The notes under the pieces are model-generated. The model was given only the letters and a program-made list of their open reading frames with translations. It did no database searches and was not told where the DNA came from. A stretch of 64,000 nt of DNA from Membranipora membranacea (taxonomy: Eukaryota > Bryozoa > Gymnolaemata > Cheilostomatida > Membraniporidae), in contig OU612069.1 of NCBI GenBank assembly GCA_914767715.1, positions 17,729,387 through 17,793,386 of the forward strand, written 5' to 3'. Position numbers and translations under genes: made by a program. This document shows positions 36,901 to 48,980 of the stretch, one piece after another. Positions within the stretch are counted from its first letter, which is position 1, and each line of letters begins with the position of its first letter.

Positions 36901-39900
36901 GACACTTTATCCCGACATTACATGTTTGCTTTGGCACGAACATATTTCTTGAGAGGCTTACACAATCATGTCTTACGAGAAGATCGAAGATAGCCATAAC
37001 ATAATGCTTCATCTAAGGAGAAGAGAGGTTTGTCTTAACTAATTGCTAACTTACTATTGCATTCTGGCGGAACAGACCAATGCTTGTCAGCTTGACATAC
37101 ACTTTTCGGTGGTCCATTCATTTTGTATCCAGTGTGGCATGAATAGGCTGAGGACTCATTAAAATTGTGACCTTCAACTTCTCTATGGCTATATTCTACT
37201 ATGAACGGCTCACCACAGTTGATACCTTGATGAAAAAACAGCATAGAGCTAATAATATAGAAAGATTTTGCCAATATTTAGCAACAGATGTGTAAATATG
37301 TTATTTGAAACTGTATTTTGGACATCTGGCAGACTTAGTATATACTGCTTGAAGTTCTCTGTTATCGATTAAGTTTGAATATTTTCTAAATATATATTCG
37401 GCTATCTATTGCCATAGTGCATTGATAGATTGATGGACTATACAATTAAAATAAGACCTACGCAAACAGTCTGGGGTCAAGGACCATCTTTTTGATGGCA
37501 GACATTCTATATCCTGATCATCAGTATCTAGTTGATACCCCTGATTGCACTGGTAAGAGACTTTCGTTCCTACACTGTAGTCATCACTTGAGAATTGTTT
37601 GTTTGCTTTTCCATTATCTATTCCAGGAGGAGCCCCACATGTAAGAGCTAAAGAAAATTGAAAACATTAGATATCAATGATAAAATAATTTGTGTTCACT
37701 ATAATTATTTGCTTCTTCATTTAAAAAAAAGTTATTTCACTTCAACGATTCCTGGTTGTTCATCTATTATCTACAATGTTAGGAGTTTGTTGTAATGAAG
37801 GGATAGCTGATTGAAAAAATTCAAAGCTACAGAAAGAAAACTTACATAAAAAACCCACCTCTGCATGATGGCACTTTTGTCCAGAAGCCTGATCTCTGAC
37901 ACTTGACAGTTGTATTCCCTACGGCCTCATATCCTAAGTCACACCAGTACACAATGTAGTCTCCAGGGGTATAACCAGTGATCTGACTGTTTGCATGTCT
38001 AATTTCTGGCGGCTCCATGCAAGATACAGAAGCTATTGTAGTGGTACTTGGCTTCGTGAAAGTGATAAAACTTGGCACATCGGTTGTTTCATCTGAGAGA
38101 TTAAAATGTATGAATCATCATTTCTAGATTCACAGACTATAATATGATTCTCTATACCATAATATATTACAATATTTTGAATTTTTGAATCTGATTTGCT
38201 ACTTGCCTCATGTGTCTGAGTCCCCTACTCTTTTCAATCCATGCAAATTAGGTTACAAGAGTGATCTGCTTTGGACACCATTAGCCAATGCTCAGTAGAA
38301 AAAAAGTGGTGGTGTCATGATGTTAGTCTGAGAAATTTACTATCACTTATAAAATAAATTTCAGCTGATATAGGGATTTTCGCCGCTCTTCTCTCAAACT
38401 AAAATCCTGAATGATTCATAATTATCCTCACAACATCCAGTTGGTGGTAATGATTGGTTGGTGGGGAGAAGGAGAGCTATACCAGGTCATATGGAATACC
38501 TTTGACCTTGGCGATGCCTAACTTTTCCTGAATGGAAGTACTTGGTGGGCTTACATCTTCAAGGACTCTGCAATCACATTTCCGAGTAGCTCAACTGGTG
38601 GTGAGTTCCTAGGTTTGTGGGTTTGAATCCTCATTTGGTCATCAAATTGTCATTTTATACCATCTCTTACAAGTTAGGTGATGTCAAGGATGAAGGTATT
38701 TTCCCGAAAGTACCTTATGACCAGGCATTGGCAGTTACTCTCCCCACCAACCAAGAAGAGTCAACACCCTGACTAGTTATTGTAACCTACTTCATTATTG
38801 ACTTTCATGCTAAGCCAAGATAGTGGTGCGGTTCTGGGATACAATGAGACCAAATCAGAATAATATTCTGATTCGGTTAAATTTGAAGATTATACTAATA
38901 TTAATACTAATTTACTATATAGTATTAGAAAATCTGCTCTGTAGGTTTTTCTTCAGATTAAAACCCAACTTGGTCACCAAATCAATTGGTCTAAGTCTCC
39001 ATGCTTTTGACATTCTAACTTAATACATACATGAGTTGGGTACACATAATGGTGGAAAACTCCATGTCCCATCTATTTGACATGTGATGAAATCAACACC
39101 AGCAGTTTTAAATCCAGACACACAGCCGTAGGTGATACTTTCTCCCATATAAACTCCGGTTATACTCTTCACTTTGGCTTGAGGGACTGCCGGAGGTAGC
39201 CCACAACTGACGGCTGAAACAGAATGATAGTTTAGAGAGAAAGTGAGGGCTTCTGGGATTGGTGGCATAGCAACCTTTTTTGTTGCTACCAGATCACAGT
39301 GTCTAGCAATGTTAAGGTTCAATGTCAACGCAAAGAATGCCCTGAACTATTTCTCTCAATTCTCAAATAATTAATCTCCCTCTGTGTACTTTGGCTCCTT
39401 TATCGAGATACAGTTGTGTACGAACAGTGCATGTGGAGGACATCAGGGAGAGTGTAGGTCATTTATCCACTATCATTGCATAGCAAAATTATTGATCAGC
39501 CTGTCAGCTCACCTTCGCATTCAGGTGGTATTGACCAGTGGCCATCAGCATTGCAAACACTCGTTGCATTGTCTCTTAATGTATAGCCAAGTTTACATTC
39601 ATAAAGAGCAACATCCGTGTAGTAATGACCTGTGACGCGACGCTTACTGTTACCAACAGCAAAAGGCTCTCCACAGTTGATCCCTAGAAATAAAATATAT
39701 AGTTGTGTCCTGCAGTGGAGATCTAGTAGCAAATGTATTGATATTGTGACTGATTTGTAAGTGGGGAGCAAATGAGCCAATGCCATGTCATATGGCTAGT
39801 CAGTCGGTGCTAAGATCAACTATATTTTCCTGAAAGTACCATATGACCCGGACTTGGCTCAATTCCCCACCCACCGAGCAGAGCCAACATCTCGGCTAGG

Positions 39901-42900
39901 ATCCAGTCACCATACACATGTCTTGCCTTGCACTGCAGAAACAGATGAGTTGTTCTTATTTTACTAAATTAGGTTAGAATATCTGATCTTAATATTTGAA
40001 TATAACTACTTGTTAAGGTGTATACTTCAACTCACTTTCACATCCCGCATGGTCGGACCATTCAAACGATGGCAGGCATGTCACAGACAATTCCAAGGCC
40101 TGCGATATGTAACCAACATTGCAGTGGAAGAGAGATTGTTCACCTACGGTATATGTCTCCTTGGTACTAGCTAACTGTGTACTTAGATGAAGAAAACTTA
40201 AGTTAACCTGTCAGGTACTGTTGTTTAATAAGTCAATGTGACCAATGAAATCCAACTTACTTTTGCATCCTGTGTTGTCTGACCACTCAAGTGTTGGAAG
40301 ACACGTGACTGAGAGGTCCATCGCCTGTAATTCGTATCCTTCCTTGCAATGGAAAAACACTTTTTCACCGACAGAATAGGTATTAACATCAGGTTCCTCA
40401 GCAGCGTTTGGTATTGTAGGTGCAAGACCACAACTTCCAGCTTAAACCAGAAAATATGAAGGAATTGGCAAAAATCTCTATCATAAAAGAGATAGTCGAA
40501 TTGCAGGATTCACGCTCAAACAAGTTTTTGGGAGGTCCTGTATGTGGGGTTTTACACAAAGAGAAGTCATCAACAGAATGTCCTGCAAAAAAGTACTATG
40601 AGGACCACACCAATGCACGTTTGAGGGCACTAAGGCAGTTTCTCAAACTCTGCCACCCCTAGCAACAGCCTCAAATTATTGTCTCAGCCACTTGAGGGAA
40701 TCAATGATGTCACTTTTCTCTCATATGTTATATTTCACAATAATACCAAAAATCTCACATGACTTATTTTTAAATTTTGGCTGATAGGAATTCAATTGGA
40801 ATGAAACAAGATTATGAGGGGAGATTGTGTATACAATTTTAATGGACAAGAATATCTGCCGAAAGGGGTTAAAATTGATCCAATTAATATACCCTTTTGA
40901 AATCTTTCACATTTCAAAATTCATATATACCCTTCACTTAGTCGATGTCAACAGAGAGCTTAAATATCATTTAAATTTTACTAGTTCACCTTGACAATAT
41001 GGAGGCGTTGTCCACTGTCCGCTGTATGTGCAGCTTATTTCTTGATTACTAGTATTATTATAACCTCGATCACAGATATAGGTCACAGTGTCCCCAAAGG
41101 AGTGTCCAATGACCAGGGATTTTCTGCCGTTGTTGACATTTGGTGGCTCACCGCAACTTATTCCTGTGTAATTTAAAAAAATATGGTTGCTATGTTAGCA
41201 TAAGAAACCCTGAAATTATTTGTTGAAAAGCTTCATCAGTTTGCTCTCGTCAAGTATAAATTGTCATCGATTAAACAGACAAGGAAGAACATGATATAAT
41301 CAGAACAGGCTTAGTTAACCTATTTTGCATGAGTTTTGTACTCAAGAGAGCATTCTGATGACAAGCTCTGTTTTGCCTGTGTCCTTGCTCTGAATACCTG
41401 GTATCACCCTTCATTTTCAGCCACAATCTATTCTCACAATTCTTTTGTATGAACACACCAAGTGTGGCAGCCTTCTGTAAAATATTGAATGAAACTAACT
41501 TACTTTGACACTTCGGGATATCAGACCATGTGCCATTTTCGGTACACACCACTTTCTCCGAACCATGTAGTTCATAACCTTCTGCTGTGCATATATAGCT
41601 AACAACTGCCCCATATGTAGTGCTGTCAGGCATGGTTACAACATGCCCACTCTGCAAAGATGGTGGTTCCCCACAATTCTTTTCTGAAAAACAATCAAGG
41701 GTAAAATACTGAGATAAATAGAAGCTTGAAATCCACAAAATAGCAAAATATTGTGGTCGTTATGACAACTATTTTTCGGTGATACAGCATTAAAAACATA
41801 AAGCCACTGAGATGTTCAAATTAAATCAGAAATGGACTTACTGCTGCAACTCTTTGTTGGAGTCCACTGATGGTTTGATTGGCAAGTGACGCTGAAATCT
41901 GACTCATACCCTGAGAGACACTTATAAGCAACCTGATCACCTTGTAGGTTTCCATCCTTAACCTTTACTGAGTTGGAAACATCTGCAGGTTCGCTGTTAC
42001 ATTTTGCTTGAAAATGGAAGGATAACTAATTAATAATTCCTAAAGAATATAATAAGATGGTGTTTTTTACTGTACCAGGCTGAAATGAAACTACCACAGC
42101 TTGGTATCCTCAATTGAAAAACACTGGAAAAGACTGACGTAGATCTGGCTGAAATACTCCGGAATTTATTAGTATCCATATATCAAGTTCAACTGTTCGG
42201 CGGCTCAAACGGTTTCCACACTGTATTCTTCAACCTTCAGACTTGCAGAGAATCAATCTAGCCAATATGTTATTTTGAAGCCTAAAATTGATATCAGGAG
42301 CTCAGACCATGCTCCTGACAGATATGAGTGTTACAACAAACCTTTACAACCTTCAGTTGCAGGCAGCCATTGACCATTCACCCCACAGTACCTTCTTACA
42401 GTGGCTGAATGGTTAGAAAGTCCATAGTTATTACTGCATGTAAAGTTCACATAACTATTGAAGTATCTGAAAAAAGAGAATGTAGGATATGATATTGCCT
42501 TAAACAATACACTGTCATTGGAAGACACCATAAAAACAGATGTGCTGCTGTTGATGCCAAATCAATATTTGTTTTATCACATATCCAGCATATAAAATGT
42601 ATTAGGGCTTAGACTGTAATGTTCTAAGATCTTCATGGCTTACATGTTTTTTGGCCGAATGGTATATCTGTCGTATCCATACTTCAGACATCGTCCCTGA
42701 CGGTTGAATTTGACACATCTGTGTCCACTATGGCAGCACTGCTTGTTATAGTAGTCATTGTCCTTGGTATTTGATTCCTGTGGTTCTGATTCACAGGATA
42801 TTCCTTCAAACAGGAAATATTTTGTCTTAATTAATAGAAATATCATGACCATAGGTTAGAATTTTGCTGTATGATTTAATGTATCTTGTTCTGATAGCAT

Positions 42901-43847
42901 TGGGTTTGATTTAATACCTTTCTGCCTTTAGTGACTGCCTTGTTCCGACATTAACAGTTAGAATTTTTAAGAAGTCAACATCAGCATTGCATTTACTAAC
43001 TCTAAACAATTTCTCATGTGCAATTAATTCAACTGAGATTGCTGTTGAACATTGAGTGAACAGAAAAGAATGCAAATAGGATTTGGTGTATGTTTTGCGA
43101 TGTCCTTTGATGCCTTAAAAGCACTCAGCTTAGACATTATGTGTATGAATATGACCTAAGTCACAACTATAGATTACCTAGGTGATCAAAATTAAGTTGA
43201 ACTGCAGGATCGTGATGACATGAAACTGTACATGTTGATGTCATTTAAATCGGTCAACTTACTGTTGCAACTGAATTTTTTAGGTGTCCATGTCTCATAT
43301 CCCAATCCTTCAAGGCAGGCTACTGTATTGTTACCACTTCCAACATAACCTTGTTCTTCTTTGCATTCATAAGTAGCTACTTTGATTGTTCTCACATAGC
43401 TGATAGAAACCCGACTGTTACTAACAGTTGGTGGATCTGCACAACCTGTCACAACTGATACTCGGAAATCAAATAAAACCATCTGTGAATTGAATCCGAT
43501 GTTGGATGCACATTGTATATTTGGATTGCTTACAGTGCAAGGGTACTAATATCCTTATATAGCATACAATGATATAGGTGTTGATGAACACAAAACTAAA
43601 CATTGTTCTATGGCCTTTATGCTTATGTGCGCTATGAATTCAAAATAAGGTACTTGTCACAGGGTGCTGAAGATTCCGAGGAGTGGTTCTGTAATATGTA
43701 TGACAGAATTATCTTTGTGCAATCTAAGTGCAAAAATTGTTACGCATACTAGAAATTCTTACCTGGACAAAGTTGTAGTAAAAGGAAGGTAAGAAATATC
43801 AAACGAGATCTCGGATTATACATTTGTCGATCTGATTGAGGTGCCAT
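33907..43847 (-). CDS. Multi-sushi (CCP) single-pass membrane receptor
   Basis: Sixteen exons on the minus strand. 43847-43763 starts at ATG and encodes a signal peptide ending LIFLTFLLLQLCPG. Then CCP exons 43445-43263; 42803-42644 plus 42466-42342 (one domain in two exons); 42006-41842; 41683-41504; 41163-40990; 40440-40261; 40170-40036 (truncated); 39683-39513; 39213-39031; 38092-37859; 37647-37462; 37225-37055; 36773-36600. Each complete domain has the four-Cys sushi pattern, with CGxPP at the start, TYxC..GY in the middle and W..PPxC at the end. Domain exons are phase 1-1, so they can be duplicated or skipped freely. Exon 34889-34352 encodes a long Thr/Ser/Glu stalk and the membrane helix VIGLSVFASIAVLLIIGTAV, then the basic stop-transfer KFCRCR. 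Exon 34009-33907 gives a 33-residue tail with SNALYQ and stop TAG. The layout recalls complement-regulator and cell-adhesion receptors; the ligand is unknown. Confidence 0.9.
35016..35917. mobile_element. Non-autonomous TTAA element, 894 bp
   Basis: TTAA at 35016-35019 and 35914-35917 flanks matching ends: CGTGATATATCGCCTTTT on the left and AAAAAGCGATATATCACG on the right. Duplicated TTAA with short inverted termini is the mark of piggyBac-like transposons, though the usual CCC ends are lacking. The interior encodes nothing recognisable and contains a short AATATTC tandem repeat. It lies in the large sushi-gene intron between exons 36600 and 34889. Confidence 0.65.
36380..36560 (-). mobile_element. 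tRNA-derived SINE, copy 2
   Basis: Same family as 220-390. On the minus strand it has A box GGTAGCTCAATTGGTTAGAG and B box GTGGGTTCTAATCC, then the shared AAGGTGTGCTCCGACCTGCC tail. It is in the sushi gene, 40 bp from exon 36600-36773. Confidence 0.75.
38440..38785. mobile_element. Foldback element F1 with nested SINE
   Basis: Left end TTGGTTGGTGGGGAGAAGGA with AGGTCATATGG; right end TACCTTATGACCAGGCATTG with CTCTCCCCACCAACCAAG. Inside, 38585-38640 (+) is a tRNA-like segment (TAGCTCAACTGG and GGGTTTGAATCC). Confidence 0.7.
39735..39905. mobile_element. Foldback element, family F1, short copy
   Basis: GTGGGGAGCAAATGAGCCAA with CATGTCATATGG at the left; CCATATGACCCGGACTTGGC and GAGCAGAGCCAACATCTCGG at the right. 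It lies in the sushi-gene intron just upstream of exon 39683-39513. Confidence 0.65.
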
Positions 43848-45079
43848 GGCTGCAATAAGCTCTCACAGTATTATCGAAGTACAATAACACAGCTACTCTG
43901 CATGAAGGAAAGCGTCAGAGAGCTTTACAACGAACACACTGATGCTTACTGACGTCGACAACGGCTTGTAACATAACTAGTAACATGATTCTTATCGGTA
44001 AACGTACACACTGGTGACCCCAAAACTAACATTTAAAGTTATTGTCATAACACCAAGCCTCTGTTATGGTATGTGTTATAGACACAAGTATCAACATTAT
44101 ATATTACTAAATATTGACCTGCAGTGATGACTAAACAGAGTTTGTTATGTTAACTTGCTAGCTGACAAGGTAACTATGACCAGTTATCTTGATGTTGTTA
44201 TAAATAACACGAATGAGCATTTTTTGCCTCTCTCCAACAATGTTGTTACATCGGCACCTCATTGAAAACATATTGCAACTGTATCTTTACTTTACATAAT
44301 CATGTTAACAGTGGTTCCTATTTTTAACCGATCACAAAAATTTTGAAGGTGTTTTGCCTCATAGCACATCTATAAATAAAAACATGGTCAAATACTAGGT
44401 TAGATAAACACATTCGCCTGGGATATTATTATTTAATAAACTCGAACTTGGGAACTCTAATAATATACTGTAGCTAATTTGCAGCAGGGTACTCATTTTG
44501 TTTTGATATTTGATGTAAGCATTTTTCTTTATATTTGAGTTGTCTGCTCTCTTGCTATGATTTATTGTTATTGTTCATTTTCATCTTCCAGCTGTTGTAA
44601 ATCTTGTGTTCTCATTTGATGTCTACAGATTGATGTTGCAATTGAAAAAATAAAGCTTGTTGTTCATCAGTCAAAATTGTGTATTTCTTGAGTTATTCAT
44701 CCACTTTGACTGCCCAGAAAACCAAAAAGTGATTTTTCAGCCTCCATCACCTAAAGAGTGCCACAGTATAGTATTGCAGTATAGAGCACGGTGTAATACA
44801 AACTTTAGTAAATGGGATAATAAGTATAGTTCCTACCTTCAATTAAACCGGTTAAAGATAGCGGCCCTGTGCCTCGATTAGCATTGCTTCTGCTGCTTCT
44901 GCGTCATATTCTTCGCCAAAACAATTTTACACAGAATTATTTTTATTAAAAAATGATGACCTTATACTGGAATGCTTTGATGTGTTGTACAAAAAAATAC
45001 CTGAATCAAATGATGAAGTTGCAGCCCCCGATCATTGATTGTGCAGCAATAATTGACATGAGGAAAAATGTAATTACTC

Positions 45080-45240
45080 TATGGTAGGTCTTGAACCCAG
45101 GTCCTCAATCATGACCCAGCAGGCAACACACCCACCACTGCTCTATATTGTCTTCAGACTCTTTGAGCTTGACCTTGTGGAGCGATGGTAGCAGCGTTGC
45201 CTGCTGGTTTAATAGACCCTCGTTCGGAACCCTCTTAGGT
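45080..45240. mobile_element. Two tRNA-like segments, head to head
   Basis: Minus-strand GAGCAGTGGTGGGTG with GGGTTCAAGACC, followed on the plus strand by GAGCGATGGTAGCAGCG with GTTCGGAACCC. Both resemble pol III A and B boxes of SINEs. Confidence 0.45.
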
Positions 45241-45618
45241 TTGCATTTTGATCATCATCTTATCTGTGTAATCATTCGTATCACATAATAATAAGTTTGA
45301 CATGTTGTTTAATTTACTGGTCACCTTGGAAGTTTGAGAGACCATAATTGCGTCAATATTAGAATTCTGAAGCTGGAAATTGCACACATGATAGATTAGA
45401 ATACAGAGAATAATATGTGATACAAAATAGCAGCCTCAAAGTGAGTCTTCCAGTGACTTGTTAGGTCATAGTAATCAGATGACAACAACATGGCTGTTGG
45501 AATTCCAAGCGAAGTCAGGTCTTAATACTAATATCCTTGACACGATCTTGCATCGAATTGCAGGGTTTAGATTGAAACTCAGATTTATTGCTACATCATT
45601 CACAAACTTGAATGCAAT

Positions 45619-46130
45619 AGACAGTTTTCTGAGTTCTTATTTATGCCTCAATTCGGAGTTGTCCTCTCTCCAGTTTTGTACTTTTAACCGACGACGCATA
45701 CGGAAAACCTGCTGAAAGAGGGTTATCTTTGAAAACCGCTTATATGAGGATAAAAATGGTTTTTGATTCAGAGTCTGCACCATTGAAAACCCGGTGAGTC
45801 AGAGTTTCCAAATCATTGGAAGCTTTGAATGTTGATAAATCTTAATTTTAGTGACGAAAATCATGAAAAATTCTGCCAAATTGTCCGCAAAACAGGCAGA
45901 AAATGCTATAATTGACTATCCAAACACCAAAATTATTACCCAAACTATGTCCATATGAGTTTTCAATGTTGCAGATTCTGAATCAAAAATCATTTTTATC
46001 CTATCAAAAGCGGTTTTCAAGATAACCCTCTTTTCAGCACGTTTTTCCTATGCTGCGTGGGTTGAATGTACCTAACTGGAGAGAGAACAACTCAGAATTG
46101 AGACCTAAATCAGAGCTCAGCAAACCGTCT
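45619..46130. repeat. Large imperfect inverted repeat, about 510 bp
   Basis: The left arm (45619-45800) and right arm (45955-46130) pair over most of their length, e.g. GAGGGTTATCTTTGAAAACC against its near-complement GGTTTTCAAGATAACCCTC, with about 150 bp between. It is a foldback element or an inverted duplication. Confidence 0.8.
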
Positions 46131-46803
46131 ATAAAAAAAATTATTACATATTCTTTTTTCAAATCTATAACAGGAGAATTACTAGCTAGGATAGTTTTAT
46201 AGCCTGCTTTGTTGGTTTACTTTTAAATGGTTAACATCAGATTACAAATAAAGAGTGTCTGCTACAGAAAAACAAATTTGTCTTGATGTTATTGACACAC
46301 AGACAATCAGTTTTACAGGTGAGTACCCACACAATTTAAATCCGTATTGAGACTCTGATGCTGTCTGCTTCTAGTACTACAAACAGTGATTATATGCTCG
46401 TAATTTTCAATTGTTTGTGGCTGAAGGCAAATATAACATCAATAGAGCTATAACATTAATGTAATTATGAAAATCGCAGCCACTTACTTTTAGGGTATTT
46501 TTTATTGTATTCAGATTTTTTGTTAGGGGTAGCACTCAACCATCTGCTGATAAAGATGATTAGATAAAGCACTATTTAATCCCGTCTCTGTCTCAATTGT
46601 TGAGTTTAAAAATTGAAAGACACACAATACTACATATATTACATAAAATTAAGATGATGAAAACCATGAATCAAAATTGGTCCCTTGTCCGGAAAAGATC
46701 ACATGTTTCACTTCCCGCCCTCCGACATATGTTCAAACATGAATCTGGTGGATGAACAAACGTGCTGCAACTTAAATATGAAAGTCTGCATTTCTGAGAC
46801 AAA

Positions 46804-47176
46804 CTAAGAGCAATGTAATCTTTGAAATGGCAAAGCATGACGTATATTGCTAGATAATTGGCATTTTGGCGGTTCTGGATAAACTCCTACCTCACTGATG
46901 TCCACTTGCTTCAAAAAGGGGACAATGTTCCTCTTCAAAACCATTGCAGCTGTGCCATCTCTTGTCATATCAGCCTCACTGTTTATTGTTTCAGTGACAA
47001 AGCTTGAGTCCATCCATGGTCCAGTTACTTGGTTAGCCCATTGAGGAGTCTTTATCAACTTGGGTCTGCGATATACCATCTTCAAAGAGTCTGAGAAGCG
47101 GGTATAATATATTGAATATTGACGTCTGATTGATTTAGCATGATGTTGCTCATAGGCTTGACCATATTTTTGAGAG
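46804..47176 (-). CDS. Final exon of an unrecognised gene
   Basis: A 124-codon exon with acceptor TTGTCTATCTAG (entry phase 2) and stop TAG at 46804-46806. The peptide is hydrophilic, without signal or membrane segments, and rich in short Trp/Pro/Tyr motifs (KTPQWANQVTGPW, EVGVYPEPPKC). Its compact, motif-like style resembles ciliary microtubule-associated proteins, but I cannot name a family. Upstream exons were not found. A partial copy at 33150-33270 shows that the TRDGTAAMV core has been duplicated. Confidence 0.5.
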
Positions 47177-48287
47177 CTAGATAGACAAATGTAGAAAGCT
47201 AACACAAGATTTTATTATAAACACAAGGGCAATCAAAATGGCAGGCTTCTGTGCCCTCAGTTTCTCCCACCAAACACTTCAGGTACATATGATGGAGAAC
47301 TCTATTGCATATGATAAAATTAAAATGCAATGAAGTTTCTTCTAACCTGCATCGGCATACTACAATAAACGACTATCCACAAACATAAATATATGATGTG
47401 TGTGAATTGGTTGACAAATACACCGTTTCAGACTTGAAAAGGAGTCTTGATTCTGCTGGTCTTGTCTTTTGCAATAACTGCGTTTATTAGTGTGTGGTTT
47501 TTTTTTTTGGCAGGAACTGTTTTGTTTCCCATGGTTGGCCAATATTTTTCTCAAAACTGGTTATCGGTTTTTATATTGTCACAAGTGCTTAGAGTTCTTG
47601 TGACCCTATAACAAGTGTGGAGGGATGCTTCTAACCCTCAAACTTACAGGCCTGATTCTAAGGTAAATTATGTTTTTCAAGTCACGTTGTCTTGTTGACA
47701 GCTTCCTTCAAACCACTGTAATTCTTTTACAAAGGCTGCACAGTTAAAATATTCAAATTCTTTACCACAAGGTACGTTTGTACTGATTAGAAATTTGCAT
47801 GTGTTGGCATCTGCTGTTTTACAAGCAATGATGTTATACTACTGTAAAATGTGTATGCCCACTCTGGGTGTATTATTCAGATCAGTTAGGTTATGTAAGC
47901 CACCAATGGTTAATATTGTTTACACCATGAACATATATATATATATAGTTTTCTATGTTCATCATTTCGAGGGGATTCTGGTCAAGGGGCTCGTCTAAAT
48001 CATGCAATGTGATTTAATGTTTGACCATACTTATTTATTAGGTTTCCGTAATGTCTTACTAATGAACAATTAAAACATATAATGTATATACTTATTTATA
48101 CAATAGGCAGCAGGCTTAACTCATAATATATGATATGTTGATATTCCGATCGGTCTTTGACATTACCTTAATTAATGGTCACAAATAATGATGATAATTA
48201 GACTAATGGCATTAAAAGGGCTGGGTGTAGGGCTAAGCTCAAATAAATATATTTGTTGGTATTATTATATTTCTATTTGCTGCCAAG
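47177..48287. other. No gene recognised
   Basis: Intron or intergenic sequence. 48127-48172 repeats 31908-31955 (ATATGATATGTTGATATTC and GATCGGTCTTTGACATTACC) almost exactly. Confidence 0.5.
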
Positions 48288-48980
48288 TAAAATACCCAGG
48301 GGCTTGTTGACTTGGGACTCCGAGGTCGGCGCCCAGTGCAGTGAGATCAAACGATTGCCTGCCACTGATCAAAGTGATTTTGAAACCAATCTTGAACATG
48401 CCTCCCTCAGTCAACAGATATCTTATCCTCAGACAGCTGAGACACCTAAAAATACATCAGCGCTTCCCTCTACTTGTAAGTATGAAATATAGTGCATACA
48501 GTTTCCTGATGAAAACAGTCATAATAACAATATGAGAGTAAACACCGAAACAGGAAACAAGCTACAACCAGTTGAGTTTCTAATGTAATCATGATAGAAC
48601 CTCAGATATCATCTTAATAACGAAAAATTGTGCACTCACCAACCCGATTTGATCGGACACAGCTTTAGAATGTCTCACCAATCAATATATTATTTATAAG
48701 TCTATGGACTAATTATACGATGAATGACAGGTGCAAAACATTTTTCATATTAGTTTTTTACTGTTTTTAGTTTTATAGCTCGAGGTAGGAAAATATGTAA
48801 GCCAATGAAAAGAATCAGTCAACACAAAAGGTCCCTGAATTCTCTTCGTATGACAATTTAACGCCTAGAAAAGAAAGCAGAAGTGTTTTCGAAAACAATT
48901 CAAATACTAGAGGAGGAAAATAGATCGGTAGAGTCAGGTTCGGACGAGCTTATTAAAGCAACCCCAACAGTCAATGCAAG
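48288..48980 (+). pseudogene. Possible broken two-exon gene with coiled coil
   Basis: Putative exons 48288-48475 (donor CTT|GTAAGT, phase 1) and 48779-48980 (acceptor TTTTATAG, donor AG|GTAGAG) join in frame. The second encodes a basic stretch (GRKICKPMKRISQHKRS) and then a coiled-coil-like helix (RLEKKAEVFSKTIQILEEEN) interrupted by an in-frame TAA at 48859-48861, between SLRMTI and RLEKK, exactly inside the continuous heptad-like pattern. The arrangement recalls linker regions of THAP/P-element-type transposases, but this is only a resemblance. Confidence 0.35.

Larger units (their letters stand above)
43848..46803. other. Intergenic, repeats only
   Basis: It holds the presumed sushi-gene promoter next to 43847, tRNA-like SINE segments near 45080-45240, a solo F2 arm (45365-45450) and the large hairpin at 45619-46130. 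The + frame at 44657-44881 is not recognised. Confidence 0.6.
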
